From NCBI GenBank assembly GCA_024639145.1, contig JAHEIZ010000020.1, positions 1 through 48,074 of the forward strand: 48,074 nucleotides of DNA, in the 5' to 3' direction. The translations under genes were made by a program, and so were the position numbers. The notes under the pieces are model-generated. The model was not told the DNA's origin. It was given only the letters and a program-made list of their open reading frames with translations, and ran no database searches. This DNA is from Actinomycetes bacterium. Its GTDB lineage: Bacteria; Actinomycetota; Actinomycetes; S36-B12. Shown here piece by piece: positions 38,278 to 47,205 of the stretch; within the stretch, counting starts at the first letter, position 1, and every line of letters begins with the position of its first letter.

Positions 38278-39662
38278 GCATCCCTGCCGTGAGGCAGCCC
38301 ACTCGCCGCGGTGTCGAGCTCATCCTGCTTGTCTTCGCCTGGCTGATCGGCGTGCTGGGCGTGCTGCAGATCGGGTGGGCCACAGGCGAGGGCACCACGA
38401 CTCGTCTGTGGATCACGATCGGCGTGGTCGGTGCACTCGCGCTCGCGATGCACATCACGGTGCGCTTCACCGCGCCCTACGCCGACCCGATCATGCTTCC
38501 GGTGACCACGCTGCTCACGATTCTCGGGCTGGTGATGATCTATCGCATCGATGTCTCCGCTGCGCAGCGTGCGACGCGTAATAACGCACCCCTTCCCACG
38601 CCTGATGTCTATGCGCAGCTCACCTGGTTCGCAATTGCCGTCGTGCTGTTCATTGCCGTGCTCGTGATCGTGCGCGATCATCGCCGCCTGCAGCGGTACA
38701 CCTACACCTTTGGCTTGATCGGCATCATCCTTCTCGTGCTTCCCCTCGCCCCCGTCGTGGGAACGACAGTCAACGGCGCGACATTGTGGGTGCGCATGTT
38801 CGGACTTTCCTTCCAACCGGGAGAGCTCGCGAAGATCCTGCTGACGATCTTCTTCGCCGGTTACCTGGTCGTGAAGCGCGACTCCCTGGCACTGGTACGC
38901 ACCAAGTTCCTCGGCCTGGGCTTTCCGCGACCCAAGGATCTCGGCCCACTTCTCATCGCCTGGCTGATCTCGCTCGCGGTTCTCGTCTTCGAGAACGACC
39001 TCGGCACCTCGATGCTCTTCTTCGGCCTATTCGTTTCGATGCTGTACATCGCCACCCAGCGCCGCTCGTGGCTCGTGCTGGGCGGCGCCCTGTTCGTCAT
39101 CGGCGCGATCTTGTCGTACATGTTCTTCGGGCACGTGCGTCTGCGCGTGGAGATCTGGCTTGATCCCTGGACATATGCGCAGGACTCGGGCTACCAGATC
39201 GTGCAGAGTCTCTTCGGCTTCGCCAATGGTGGGTTGCTCGGCGCCGGCCTGGGTCAGGGCTTCCCGAATCTGGTGCCGTTCGCCAATACCGACTTCATCG
39301 TCGCCGCACTCGGCGAGGAGATCGGGCTCACCGGCCTGATCGCGATGCTGCTGATGTACGGAATCTTGATCGAGCGCGGCCTGCGTGCGGCAATCTCCGT
39401 GCGCGACTCCTTCGGCAAGCTGCTAGCGGCGGGTCTATCGATCACCCTTGCTCTCCAGGTGTTCGTCATCATCGGTGGCGTCACCAAACTGATCCCGCTC
39501 ACCGGACTCACCACCCCGTTCCTCTCCTATGGTGGCTCGTCGCTCATCGCGAACTTCATCATCATCGGCCTGCTGCTGCGCATCAGTGATCGAGCACGCC
39601 GCCCCGATGTCACGGCTCCCTCGGTTGATGAGGCCCTCACCCAGGTAGTGCGGCGCCCGTGA
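38274..39662 (+). CDS. rodA: SEDS peptidoglycan glycosyltransferase RodA (FtsW/RodA family)
   Basis: A 462-residue SEDS protein with about 12 membrane helices, which polymerises lipid II into glycan strands. Signatures include GAKL-region equivalents FQPGELAKILLTIFFAGYLV, and ENDLGTSMLFFGLFVSMLY with the conserved Asp. QDSGYQIVQSLFGFANGGLLGAGLGQG and the C-terminal GLTTPFLSYGGSSLIANF follow. The adjacent class B PBP is its natural transpeptidase partner, and coupled overlaps of 4 bases on both sides support a complex. Assigned RodA rather than FtsW because of the pstP-rodA-pbpA-pknB order. Confidence 0.95.
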   Translation: MSIPAVRQPTRRGVELILLVFAWLIGVLGVLQIGWATGEGTTTRLWITIGVVGALALAMHITVRFTAPYADPIMLPVTTLLTILGLVMIYRIDVSAAQRATRNNAPLPTPDVYAQLTWFAIAVVLFIAVLVIVRDHRRLQRYTYTFGLIGIILLVLPLAPVVGTTVNGATLWVRMFGLSFQPGELAKILLTIFFAGYLVVKRDSLALVRTKFLGLGFPRPKDLGPLLIAWLISLAVLVFENDLGTSMLFFGLFVSMLYIATQRRSWLVLGGALFVIGAILSYMFFGHVRLRVEIWLDPWTYAQDSGYQIVQSLFGFANGGLLGAGLGQGFPNLVPFANTDFIVAALGEEIGLTGLIAMLLMYGILIERGLRAAISVRDSFGKLLAAGLSITLALQVFVIIGGVTKLIPLTGLTTPFLSYGGSSLIANFIIIGLLLRISDRARRPDVTAPSVDEALTQVVRRP

Positions 39663-41101
39663 ACACTCCCATTCGCCGCATCGGCTTCGTTCTCGCTATC
39701 TTGATGGTGGCGCTGATCGTGAACCTGACGATCATCCAGGTGTTCATGGCGCGTGACTATCGCGATCGTCCGGGCAATCAGCGCAATCTGCTCGCGGAGT
39801 ATGACCGCGAGCGCGGACCAATCCTGGTGGGCAATGAGCCCGCCGCTCGTTCAGTCGAGACGGGCAACACCCTGCGCTATCAGCGCGAGTACAGCGATGG
39901 CCCACTCTTCGCACCCGTCACCGGTTTCTACTCACTCGTGTACGGGGCCACCGGTCTCGAACGAACCGAGAACAACATCCTCACGGGCAAGAGCGACCTG
40001 TTCTTCGTCGATCGCATCCAGCAGCTCTTCGCCGGGCGTCGTCGCACCGGCGGTGCTGTCACCACGACGATCAATGCCGCAGCGCAGGCGGCAGCGTTCA
40101 AGGGCCTCGGCAGCAAGGTCGGAGCAGTGGTGGCGATCGAGCCCGCCACGGGCCGCATTCTCGCGTCGGTGCAGTCGCCGTCCTTCGATCCGAACAGGCT
40201 CACCAACCACGATCCGGCGTCCATTCGCGAGTACTACAACGCTCTTCGTGATGATCCGACCAAGCCGCTTCTCAATCGACCGATCGTCGCCCTCAATCCA
40301 CCGGGCTCCACTTTCAAGCTGGTCACGACAGCCGCGGCACTCGCCTCGGGGCAGTACACGCCCGATTCGATCCTGCCCGGCCCTCGCGCCTACACGCTCC
40401 CGAACACCTCGACCAAGCTGCACAACTGGAATGGCAAGGCGTGTGGAACCAATGGTCAGGTCACTCTTCGTGAGGCGCTTGCGCTGTCGTGCAATACCGC
40501 CTTTGCCTGGCTCGGCGTGCAGCTCGGTGATGACGCCCTGCGGGCACAAGCGCAGAAGATGGGCTTCGACACCGCATTCGAGATCCCGCTGCGTGCGGCA
40601 CGCTCGATGTATCCCGAGAACCCCGATGTACCGCAGACCGCACTGACCGCGATCGGCCAGTACGACGTGCGTGCCACGGCGATGCAGATGGCCATGGTCG
40701 GCGCGGCAATCGGCAATGGCGGTGTGACCATGAAGCCGTATCTCGTGCAGGAGGTACGCGGCCAGGATCTCGCGATCCTCAAGACCACGCAGCCCGAGGC
40801 TTTCGCCACGGCGATGACGGCGGCGGATGCGGCAACCGAGACCGAGATGATGGTCAACGTCGTGGAGAACGGCACCGGTTCGAATGCACGCATTCCCGGG
40901 GTGCGCGTGGCCGGCAAGACCGGAACAGCTCAGACGGGCAATGATCGCCCGTCTGTCGCCTGGTTCGTCTCGTTCGCCCCGGCCAAGAACCCGAAGGTGG
41001 CTGTCGCCGTCATGATCGAGGATGCCGGGGTGGCCGAGATCAGCGGCAATGCCCTTGCGGCCCCGATTGCCAAGAGTGTCATGAAAGCCGTTCTGCGCTG
41101 A
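39659..41101 (+). CDS. pbpA: Class B penicillin-binding protein PbpA
   Basis: A 480-residue transpeptidase with a short cytoplasmic tail, one membrane helix (about residues 9-29), a PBP dimerisation-like region, and a transpeptidase domain. All three active-site motifs are intact: SxxK at S217-K220 (GSTFK), SxN at S277-N279 (SCN), and KTG at 420-422 (AGKTGTAQ). It is about the size of mycobacterial PbpA (PBPA), which acts in septal or polar wall growth. The GTG start overlaps the rodA stop by 4 bases. Confidence 0.96.
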   Translation: MNTPIRRIGFVLAILMVALIVNLTIIQVFMARDYRDRPGNQRNLLAEYDRERGPILVGNEPAARSVETGNTLRYQREYSDGPLFAPVTGFYSLVYGATGLERTENNILTGKSDLFFVDRIQQLFAGRRRTGGAVTTTINAAAQAAAFKGLGSKVGAVVAIEPATGRILASVQSPSFDPNRLTNHDPASIREYYNALRDDPTKPLLNRPIVALNPPGSTFKLVTTAAALASGQYTPDSILPGPRAYTLPNTSTKLHNWNGKACGTNGQVTLREALALSCNTAFAWLGVQLGDDALRAQAQKMGFDTAFEIPLRAARSMYPENPDVPQTALTAIGQYDVRATAMQMAMVGAAIGNGGVTMKPYLVQEVRGQDLAILKTTQPEAFATAMTAADAATETEMMVNVVENGTGSNARIPGVRVAGKTGTAQTGNDRPSVAWFVSFAPAKNPKVAVAVMIEDAGVAEISGNALAAPIAKSVMKAVLR

Positions 41102-41129
41102 CCCGCGCCCGACCTGAGAGCATGTGACC

Positions 41130-42881
41130 ATGACAGTGAACGACGGTTCGACGCAGCGCATGCTCGGCGATCGCTATGAGATCGGTGAGGTCATCGGTCG
41201 AGGCGGCATGGCCGAGGTGCATGAAGGACGCGACCTGCGCCTGGGCCGCCGCGTGGCCGTCAAGATCCTGCGCCCCGACCTCGCGCGCGACCCGTCGTTC
41301 CAGGCTCGCTTTCGTCGCGAGGCCCAGTCGGCCGCCGCACTGAACCACCCGAACATCGTCGCGGTCTATGACACCGGCGAGGACATCCTGGCGGGCGAGG
41401 GCGCCGACGCAATCGTGGTGCCGTACATCGTCATGGAATACGTCGATGGCATGACCTTGCGCCAGCTGCTCGCAAGCGGCCGCCGCCTGCTGCCCGAACG
41501 CGCACTGGAGATCACCGGCGGCGTTCTCTCCGCCCTCGACTACGCACACCGCCATGGCATCGTCCACCGCGATATCAAGCCCGCGAACGTCATGCTCACT
41601 CGCACCGGTGACGTCAAGGTGATGGACTTCGGCATCGCGCGAGCGCTCAATGACGTCGGCAACACCATGACCGCGACCTCAGCCGTCATGGGCACTGCGC
41701 AGTACCTCTCACCGGAGCAAGCACGTGGTGAGGTTGTCGACGCTCGTTCCGATCTCTACTCCGCCGGCGTGCTGCTCTATGAGCTGCTGACCGGTCGACC
41801 TCCGTTCACAGGCGACTCACCGGTCTCCATCGCGTACCAGCATGTGAGCGAGATGCCACTTCCTCCCTCGCAGGTCGATGGTGGAGTCTCCCCGGAGATC
41901 GACGCCGTCGTATTGCATTCGCTCTCGAAGCGCACTGATGATCGGTACCAGACCGCTGCCGAGTTCCGCACTGACGTCGAGCGTGCCGTGGCCGGTTCAC
42001 CGGTCACCGCTGCAGTGCCGATGGTGGTCGGCGAGCACACGCAGCAGATGCCCGCCGTCGCAGCTGCCGGCCTCGAATACCGCGATGAGTACCGTCGCCC
42101 TGCCCGGAAGCCACGCCGTGCCGGCTTCTGGATTATCTCGATCATCGCGATCATTCTGGCCATCGTGGGTGCTGTGGTCATCGGCCGATTCGTTCTTGGC
42201 GGCTCGAGCCTCTCCCGTGTTGCAGTGCCGAATCTTGATGGCCTCACGATCGAGCAGGCGGCCTCGACTCTTGCCGAGGCGAAGCTTCAGCTCGGTGCGC
42301 AGACACCTGAGCTCTCCGATCGTCCCGACGGTACCGTGATCGCACAGCAGCCGGCAGCGGGCGAGCAGCTTGAGCAGAATCAGTCGGTCAACGTGACGGT
42401 GAGCAGTGGCAAGGAGCAGGCCACCGTGCCGCAGCTCGTGGCACTGACCTCACCTGAGGCGGCCCGCATTGCACTGAGCGATGCAGGCCTCAAACTCGGC
42501 ATCGTGTCCGAGAAGGCATCCGACCAGCCTTCCGGTTACGTGCTCGAGCAGTCACCGGCCGAGGGCACTCAGGTGGATACCGGCACGATGGTCAACATCA
42601 CCGTCTCGTCCGGTCTCGTGAAGGTGCCCAGTGTCACCGGTCTGAGCGAGGCGCAGGCGCGCAGCGATCTCGGCCAGTCCGGCTTCGAGGCACAGGTGGT
42701 GGAGCAGAACGACTCATCCGTTCCCGAGGGCACCGTGCTTGCCCAGTCACCGAAGGCCGGCAGTGATCTCGCCCGTGGTTCGACGGTGACAATCACTGTC
42801 GCCATCACGATTCCCGAGCCGCTGCCAGAGCCCACTGTCGGTCCGACCGACACGACTGCAGTTCCCGTACCGATTCCGTGA
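41130..42881 (+). CDS. pknB: PASTA-domain Ser/Thr kinase PknB
   Basis: A 583-residue receptor kinase. The catalytic domain has GRGGMAEV, K45, E64, HRD with D148, DFG with D166, and the activation loop TMTATSAVMGTAQYLSPEQARG-type region (179-200). T181 and T183 correspond to the autophosphorylated threonines of mycobacterial PknB. A membrane helix (about 335-357, WIISIIAIILAIVGAVVIG) is followed by three PASTA domains that bind muropeptides. The ATG at 41130 is preferred over GTG 41124 because of the spacing to GAGAG. Mycobacteria have pknA between pbpA and pknB and four PASTA domains; here pknA is absent. Confidence 0.96.
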   Translation: MTVNDGSTQRMLGDRYEIGEVIGRGGMAEVHEGRDLRLGRRVAVKILRPDLARDPSFQARFRREAQSAAALNHPNIVAVYDTGEDILAGEGADAIVVPYIVMEYVDGMTLRQLLASGRRLLPERALEITGGVLSALDYAHRHGIVHRDIKPANVMLTRTGDVKVMDFGIARALNDVGNTMTATSAVMGTAQYLSPEQARGEVVDARSDLYSAGVLLYELLTGRPPFTGDSPVSIAYQHVSEMPLPPSQVDGGVSPEIDAVVLHSLSKRTDDRYQTAAEFRTDVERAVAGSPVTAAVPMVVGEHTQQMPAVAAAGLEYRDEYRRPARKPRRAGFWIISIIAIILAIVGAVVIGRFVLGGSSLSRVAVPNLDGLTIEQAASTLAEAKLQLGAQTPELSDRPDGTVIAQQPAAGEQLEQNQSVNVTVSSGKEQATVPQLVALTSPEAARIALSDAGLKLGIVSEKASDQPSGYVLEQSPAEGTQVDTGTMVNITVSSGLVKVPSVTGLSEAQARSDLGQSGFEAQVVEQNDSSVPEGTVLAQSPKAGSDLARGSTVTITVAITIPEPLPEPTVGPTDTTAVPVPIP

Positions 42882-42887
42882 GCAGAG

Positions 42888-42904
42888 CGGGTCGCTACGA
42901 CCCG
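42888..42904. terminator. Bidirectional hairpin between pknB and trpG
   Basis: CGGGTCG-CTA-CGACCCG, a perfect 7-bp stem. The 3-base loop is exactly the trpG stop codon (TAG on the minus strand), and the hairpin begins 7 bases after the pknB stop. No U tract on either side. Confidence 0.65.
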
Positions 42905-43515
42905 ACTACAGGTGCGAGACCGACACTCTTCGCAAGTGCCTGATCGTCGCCGCATTCGGTAAGCCAGTTCGCGAGCATGTGATGACCACCTTCGGTCAGC
43001 ACTGACTCAGGATGGAATTGCACCCCTTCGACAGCGAGCTCTCGATGTCGAATGCCCATGATGACGCCGGTCTCGGTGGCACCGGTGATCATCAGCGAAT
43101 CCGGCATCGTCGAAGGATCGATCGCGAGCGAGTGGTAGCGCGTTGCGGTGAACGGCTCGCGCAGGCCCGTCATCACGCCGATCTCCTGATGGAAGACCTC
43201 CGAGGTCTTCCCGTGGAGAAGTTCGGGTGCTCGCGTGACCGTCGCACCGTAGGCCGTGGCGATCGCCTGATGGCCGAGGCAGACGCCGAAGATCGGTACC
43301 TTGCCGGCGCAGTCCTTGACGATGTCAATGCAGACGCCTGCTTCCTCGGGGGTGCCGGGGCCGGGCGAGAGCAGTACGCCGTCGTAGTGGAGGGCTTCAG
43401 CGGTCGTGACCTCGTCATTGCGCTTGACGGTGACCTCCGCGCCGAGTTGCGCAAGGTACTGAACCAGGTTGAATACGAAGGAGTCGTAGTTATCAACCAC
43501 CAGGATGCGGGCCAC
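42895..43515 (-). CDS. trpG: Anthranilate/aminodeoxychorismate synthase glutamine amidotransferase
   Basis: A 206-residue class I glutamine amidotransferase that passes ammonia to a chorismate-using synthase (TrpE or PabB, not in the window). The triad is complete: C79 in FGVCLGHQ, H168 and E170 in FHPESVLTEGG. The N-terminus ILVVDNYDSFVFNLVQYL is typical. Annotated trpG because that gene occupies this site in mycobacteria, although PabA function is equally possible. GTG 43515 has CACAAT 6 bases upstream, suggesting a leaderless transcript. Confidence 0.94.
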   Translation of the reverse strand: MARILVVDNYDSFVFNLVQYLAQLGAEVTVKRNDEVTTAEALHYDGVLLSPGPGTPEEAGVCIDIVKDCAGKVPIFGVCLGHQAIATAYGATVTRAPELLHGKTSEVFHQEIGVMTGLREPFTATRYHSLAIDPSTMPDSLMITGATETGVIMGIRHRELAVEGVQFHPESVLTEGGHHMLANWLTECGDDQALAKSVGLAPVVGS

Positions 43516-43563
43516 CCCCGTATTGTGGTCCTCGAACATTCATCACAGTGCAGGAGGATCCAC

Positions 43564-43827
43564 GTGCCGGAGTCCAAGGGTCGTAAGCGGGCTGTTTACA
43601 CCCCGCAACAGACCATGGGTGAGCGCAAGGTTGCCAAGCTCGGTTCACCGCGCTGGTTGGCGCCCACGATGGTGGCCTGCTTCCTCATCGGCCTGATCTA
43701 CATCGTGCTGTTCTACCTCGCCGGCTCGAGCATCCCGGTCATGCGGGATCTCAGCGCCCTCATCAACGTCGGCATTGGCTTCGCCTTCATCGTGGTCGGC
43801 TTCATTCTCTCCACCAAGTGGCAATAG
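43564..43827 (+). CDS. crgA: Cell division protein CrgA
   Basis: CrgA is a small septal membrane protein of actinobacteria that recruits PBPs and helps control FtsZ. The 87-residue product has a basic cytoplasmic start (VPESKGRKRAVYTPQQ) and two membrane helices: WLAPTMVACFLIGLIYIVLFYL (about 32-53) and LINVGIGFAFIVVGFILS (about 66-83). The short loop carries the conserved PVMRDLSA. The GTG start has a strong AGGAGG site 5 bases upstream. Its place between trpG and a rhomboid gene matches other actinobacteria. Confidence 0.96.
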   Translation: MPESKGRKRAVYTPQQTMGERKVAKLGSPRWLAPTMVACFLIGLIYIVLFYLAGSSIPVMRDLSALINVGIGFAFIVVGFILSTKWQ

Positions 43828-43836
43828 TTATCCACA
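43828..43836 (+). promoter_or_regulatory. Perfect DnaA box
   Basis: TTATCCACA, the canonical 9-mer DnaA-binding site, directly follows the crgA stop codon in the 47-base gap before the convergent rhomboid gene. The same gap has a short CCCC-AGTT-GGGG hairpin (43843-43854). One box does not make an origin, but the conserved neighbourhood lies near oriC in relatives. Confidence 0.6.
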
Positions 43837-43874
43837 GTCTTTCCCCAGTTGGGGATGAATAACACGCGTGTAAG

Positions 43875-44753
43875 TCAGGCCGAGAGGCCAGGGGTTCCCA
43901 CCGGCGTGACCATGTCCATGATCTGCGCGGTACGCACCATGGTGGTCACCACGAGCACCACCAGCACCGCGAGGATGCCGATCACCTGAACCGGGATTCG
44001 GATACGTGCCGGCGGCAGCACGAAGATCGCTGCCACGGCAGCGCCCACCACCAGGCCGCCGACGTGGGCTCGCCAGTCAACCCCGGGGGCCATGAAGCCG
44101 ATCACGAAGTTCACGGCGAGCAGGATCAGGACCTGGGAGATGTCGTAGCGCAGCTTGCGACCGGCGACCACGAGCGCACCCATCAGGCCGAAGATGGCCC
44201 CGCTCGCACCGACCGAGACGGTCATGACATCCGAGAAGGCATACGAGCAGACGGCTCCGCCGAGGGCGGCCATCAGGTACAGCACGAGGTAGCGCCCGTG
44301 ACCGAGCACGCGCTCAAGTGACGGGCCAAGGGCGTAGAGCACGTACATGTTGAAGGCAATGTGCAGCCAGCCGCCGTGAAGGAAGGCGCTCGTGACGAGT
44401 CGCCACCACTCGTTATCGATGGCGATGCTCGGCGGGAACATCCCCCACTGCGTGGCCGCCTGGTCAATGCCCGAGACCAGCATGAGCAGGAAAGCGATGA
44501 CATTGATGCCGATGAGGACGAACGTGACAGTCGGCTTCTCTGCGAGTGGCGCCCCCACCGGGGTCTTGATCTTTGGTGCTGATGCCGCTGCACCGTGCAC
44601 GCAGTCGGGACACTGAAAACCGACAGAGGCGCTAATCATGCAGTCCGGGCAGATCGGACGTGCGCAGCGCGTGCACTTCACGTAACTGACGCGCTCGGGA
44701 TGGCGGAAGCACACAGGTGCCGGCGTGGCCACGCCTTGGACGGCATCCGACAT
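43875..44753 (-). CDS. Rhomboid intramembrane serine protease
   Basis: A 292-residue rhomboid with six to seven membrane helices. The catalytic serine is S184 in VGASGAIFGL and the histidine H230 in RAHVGGLVVG. HGGWLHIAFNMYVLYALG carries the conserved HxxxN-type oxyanion residues. The N-terminal 55 residues form a B-box-like zinc module (C-x-H, CTRC, CPDC, CPDC) common in actinobacterial rhomboids. ATG 44753 (MSDAVQG) has AGGGG upstream; the longer in-frame start is not supported. Substrates unknown. Confidence 0.93.
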   Translation of the reverse strand: MSDAVQGVATPAPVCFRHPERVSYVKCTRCARPICPDCMISASVGFQCPDCVHGAAASAPKIKTPVGAPLAEKPTVTFVLIGINVIAFLLMLVSGIDQAATQWGMFPPSIAIDNEWWRLVTSAFLHGGWLHIAFNMYVLYALGPSLERVLGHGRYLVLYLMAALGGAVCSYAFSDVMTVSVGASGAIFGLMGALVVAGRKLRYDISQVLILLAVNFVIGFMAPGVDWRAHVGGLVVGAAVAAIFVLPPARIRIPVQVIGILAVLVVLVVTTMVRTAQIMDMVTPVGTPGLSA

Positions 44754-44808
44754 CTGCACTACCCCTGAATCGCAGTGGCTCCGCAGGACGCGGAACTCCT
44801 GCCCCAGC

Positions 44809-45903
44809 CTAAGCCGTGAGCTCGACGGCCTGCAGTTCGGCAACAAGGGCGGTGCCACGGCCGTCACGACCTGATTCCCAGTGCCACGCACCCTGCATCG
44901 CCCGTGCCCACGTGGTGACGAGTGTCGAGCCCAGGCCGCCCTGTGCCCCGAGCCTTACCCCCACGCCATCATCGGCGATTGTCAGCGTGCAGCCCGTTTC
45001 GGTGCGCCGCACGCGCACGTCAATGCGCGATGCTCGCGCGTGCACGACCGTGTTGAGCAGGCCTTGCTCGACGATTCGGTACACCGCCAGGGGAAGACCG
45101 GAGCCCAGCACCGCACGATCAAGATCCATGGCCGGATCCACCTCGATGTCAATGGTGATGACGGCCTCGAACTGCAGGGCGAGTTCCTCGAGCGCAGTCT
45201 GCAGGTCGATGTCCTCGAGGTTCGGGCTCAGCACACGTGCCGCGCTGCGCACGTCGAAGGTGCGCATCTGCTCAAGCCGACTGATCATGGGCTCGAGTCG
45301 TGCGCGACTTTCTGCGTCAAGATCGACGGCGAGTGCCTGCAACTCCAGGCAACTGGTGATCAGGCCGGCCTGCACACGATCATGCAGGACGAGCGCGACC
45401 TGACGACGAGCTTCCTCATCGGCCGCGATGATCTGCACCTGCTGCTCGCGCGCGATCTCGAGTGCCGCCTCGATCTCACGTGCCTGAAGCTTCAGTCGTG
45501 TGGTGATGCTTCCGAGCACGGCCGCGACGAACCACAACACCAGGAACTGTCGAAGCAGGGTGATCGGGTACGCCTGAGTTCCCTCCGGCAACTGGGGCAC
45601 GAACTCGACAACAGCGCGAATGGTCGGCACGACAAGTGCCATGACGATCAGCGGGACGATGTAGGACGCCCAGGACACCCCGCGGCGCTGCTGGATCTTC
45701 CTGGCGAGCACGGCGATGAGGCCGATGATGATGCCGGAGGCGATCGAGGGTACGGCGCCGCGCAAGTTGAATGCCCTGTCGGTCATGTACTGCTGGTTGT
45801 ACACGCCAAGTGCAAACACGACGTAGAAGAGGGTCACGATCGACGCGAATGGCAGCGGCTGGAATTCATAGGGGCCGGCAGCACGTGCGATGCGGCGCAT
45901 CAT
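44809..45903 (-). CDS. NarL-type sensor histidine kinase
   Basis: A 364-residue kinase with four to six membrane helices in the first 135 residues and almost no extracellular domain. A coiled-coil follows, then a HisKA_3-like dimerisation helix EEARRQVALVLHDRVQAGL with phospho-acceptor H174. The ATPase domain has an N-box-like IVEQGLLNTVVHA and G-box TIADDGVGVRLG. With so little exposed sequence it probably senses a membrane-associated signal. Its start overlaps the response-regulator stop by 4 bases. Confidence 0.9.
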   Translation of the reverse strand: MMRRIARAAGPYEFQPLPFASIVTLFYVVFALGVYNQQYMTDRAFNLRGAVPSIASGIIIGLIAVLARKIQQRRGVSWASYIVPLIVMALVVPTIRAVVEFVPQLPEGTQAYPITLLRQFLVLWFVAAVLGSITTRLKLQAREIEAALEIAREQQVQIIAADEEARRQVALVLHDRVQAGLITSCLELQALAVDLDAESRARLEPMISRLEQMRTFDVRSAARVLSPNLEDIDLQTALEELALQFEAVITIDIEVDPAMDLDRAVLGSGLPLAVYRIVEQGLLNTVVHARASRIDVRVRRTETGCTLTIADDGVGVRLGAQGGLGSTLVTTWARAMQGAWHWESGRDGRGTALVAELQAVELTA

Positions 45904-46598
45904 CGAGTGTCGTCCCAGGCCTGATCGCGCATGATGCGAAGGTAAGCCAGCACCGCACGCGTACGCAGATCACCACCCTCATCGCCCGGCACCAGCACTC
46001 GATAGGCCTTCGAGAGATCCTTGCGCACGGAGTCCTGTGTCAGGCCGAGGCGCTGTGCGATGTCGGGCGCCGAGAGCCCGGTGGCCGCGAGGGCCATCAC
46101 CGCGCGCTGCCTGGGCGCGAGAGCCTCGAGAAGATCGCCGGCATCGTCTCCTTGTCGCACCTCTTCACTCATCAGGGCGATGCCGCGAGCCGTGGCACGG
46201 AGGATCTCGATCAGTTCGGCAACCTCCATCTCACCCGACTTCGGAATGAAGGACCAGCCCATGCGCTGGTTCTCCGGCACACGGCGGGCCAGGTTCTTGA
46301 GCGAGTGCTGCGAGTAGATGACGATTCCGAGATCGGGATTGATCTCGCGTAGGGCTAAACCCAGATCAATGCCATTGAGCTGATCGGCGCCCAGGGCAAG
46401 ATCCAGCAAGGCCACATCGGCCTGCTGAACCTTGGCGGAGCCCAGAGCCTCCACGGCATCACCCGTGGACAGCGTCAGCTCGACGTCAGGAGACGAGGAG
46501 AGTGCGCGCGTCATGATCCCGCGCAGGGCGGGATCGTTCTCGACGTAGATCACTCGGGACGGACGCACGAGCAGAGTCTCCCAGGGTTGAATTCCCAT
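45900..46598 (-). CDS. Response regulator with LuxR-type helix-turn-helix
   Basis: A 232-residue regulator. The receiver domain has the acidic pair at residues 20-22 (VENDP), phospho-acceptor D66 in ALLDLALG, and K120 in FIPKSG. The C-terminal helix-turn-helix (LAPRQRAVMALAATGLSAPDIAQRLGLTQDSVRKDL) is of the NarL/LuxR type. It overlaps the kinase gene by 4 bases, and the pair forms a two-component system. Targets are not evident in the window. AGGGA touches the ATG, so the exact start is uncertain. Confidence 0.9.
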   Translation of the reverse strand: MGIQPWETLLVRPSRVIYVENDPALRGIMTRALSSSPDVELTLSTGDAVEALGSAKVQQADVALLDLALGADQLNGIDLGLALREINPDLGIVIYSQHSLKNLARRVPENQRMGWSFIPKSGEMEVAELIEILRATARGIALMSEEVRQGDDAGDLLEALAPRQRAVMALAATGLSAPDIAQRLGLTQDSVRKDLSKAYRVLVPGDEGGDLRTRAVLAYLRIMRDQAWDDTR

Positions 46599-46633
46599 TC
46601 CCTTGCCAGTTCACGTTTGTGCCCGGGAATGAG

Positions 46634-46665
46634 TGAGGGGGCCGACCCGTAGGCCAGCCCCCTCA
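46634..46665 (-). terminator. Terminator of ppiA
   Basis: A 9-bp stem (TGAGGGGGC against GCCCCCTCA) with a 14-base loop, 16 bases after the ppiA stop at 46681. Confidence 0.75.
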
Positions 46666-46680
46666 AGAGTCAGATCGTGA

Positions 46681-47199
46681 TCAGGAGCGATCGATGGTCA
46701 CCGAGTTGATGACCACGTTCTCCTTCGGACGATCGTTCGCACCCACCGGGACAGCGGCGATCGCGTCGACGACATCGCGGGACTCCTGATCGGCAACCTC
46801 GCCGAAGATGGTGTGCTTGAAGTTCAGCCACGTGGTCGGCGCCACGGTGATGAAGAACTGCGAGCCATTGGTGTTCGGGCCGGCATTGGCCATGGCGAGC
46901 AGGTACGGCTTGTCGAAGACGAGCTCGGGGTGCGCCTCATCCTCGAAGCGGTAACCCGGGCCGCCGGTGCCGGTGCCCAGGGGGTCACCGCCCTGGATCA
47001 TGAAGCCCGAGATCACGCGGTGGAAGATCGTGCCGTCGTACAGCGGCGCGGAGCTCTTCGCATTGAGCTTCGGATTTGTCCACTCCTTGGTGCCCTCAGC
47101 GAGCTCGGTGAAGTTGCGGACGGTCTTGGGAGCGTGATCAGGGAACAGGTTCACCTTGATGTCGCCCATGTTGGTATGCAGTGTCGCAGTCATTGTCAT
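46681..47199 (-). CDS. ppiA: Cyclophilin-type peptidyl-prolyl isomerase PpiA
   Basis: A 172-residue cytoplasmic cyclophilin that catalyses proline cis-trans isomerisation. The active-site blocks are intact: FHRVISGFMIQGGDPLGTGTGGPGY with the catalytic Arg, then LAMANAGPNTNGSQFFIT, and WLNFKHTIFGEV. No signal peptide. ppiA near crgA is conserved in actinobacteria. CAGGAT 6 bases before ATG 47199 suggests a leaderless message; ATG 47193 is the alternative start. Confidence 0.96.
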   Translation of the reverse strand: MTMTATLHTNMGDIKVNLFPDHAPKTVRNFTELAEGTKEWTNPKLNAKSSAPLYDGTIFHRVISGFMIQGGDPLGTGTGGPGYRFEDEAHPELVFDKPYLLAMANAGPNTNGSQFFITVAPTTWLNFKHTIFGEVADQESRDVVDAIAAVPVGANDRPKENVVINSVTIDRS

Positions 47200-47205
47200 G
47201 CAGCA

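Noticed and set aside
39932-41161. A 409-codon minus-strand frame opposite pbpA
   Set aside because: Antisense shadow of pbpA, which has all three penicillin-binding motifs.
43828-43860. A chromosomal origin of replication
   Set aside because: Only one DnaA box, no AT-rich unwinding region, and no dnaA or dnaN in the window.
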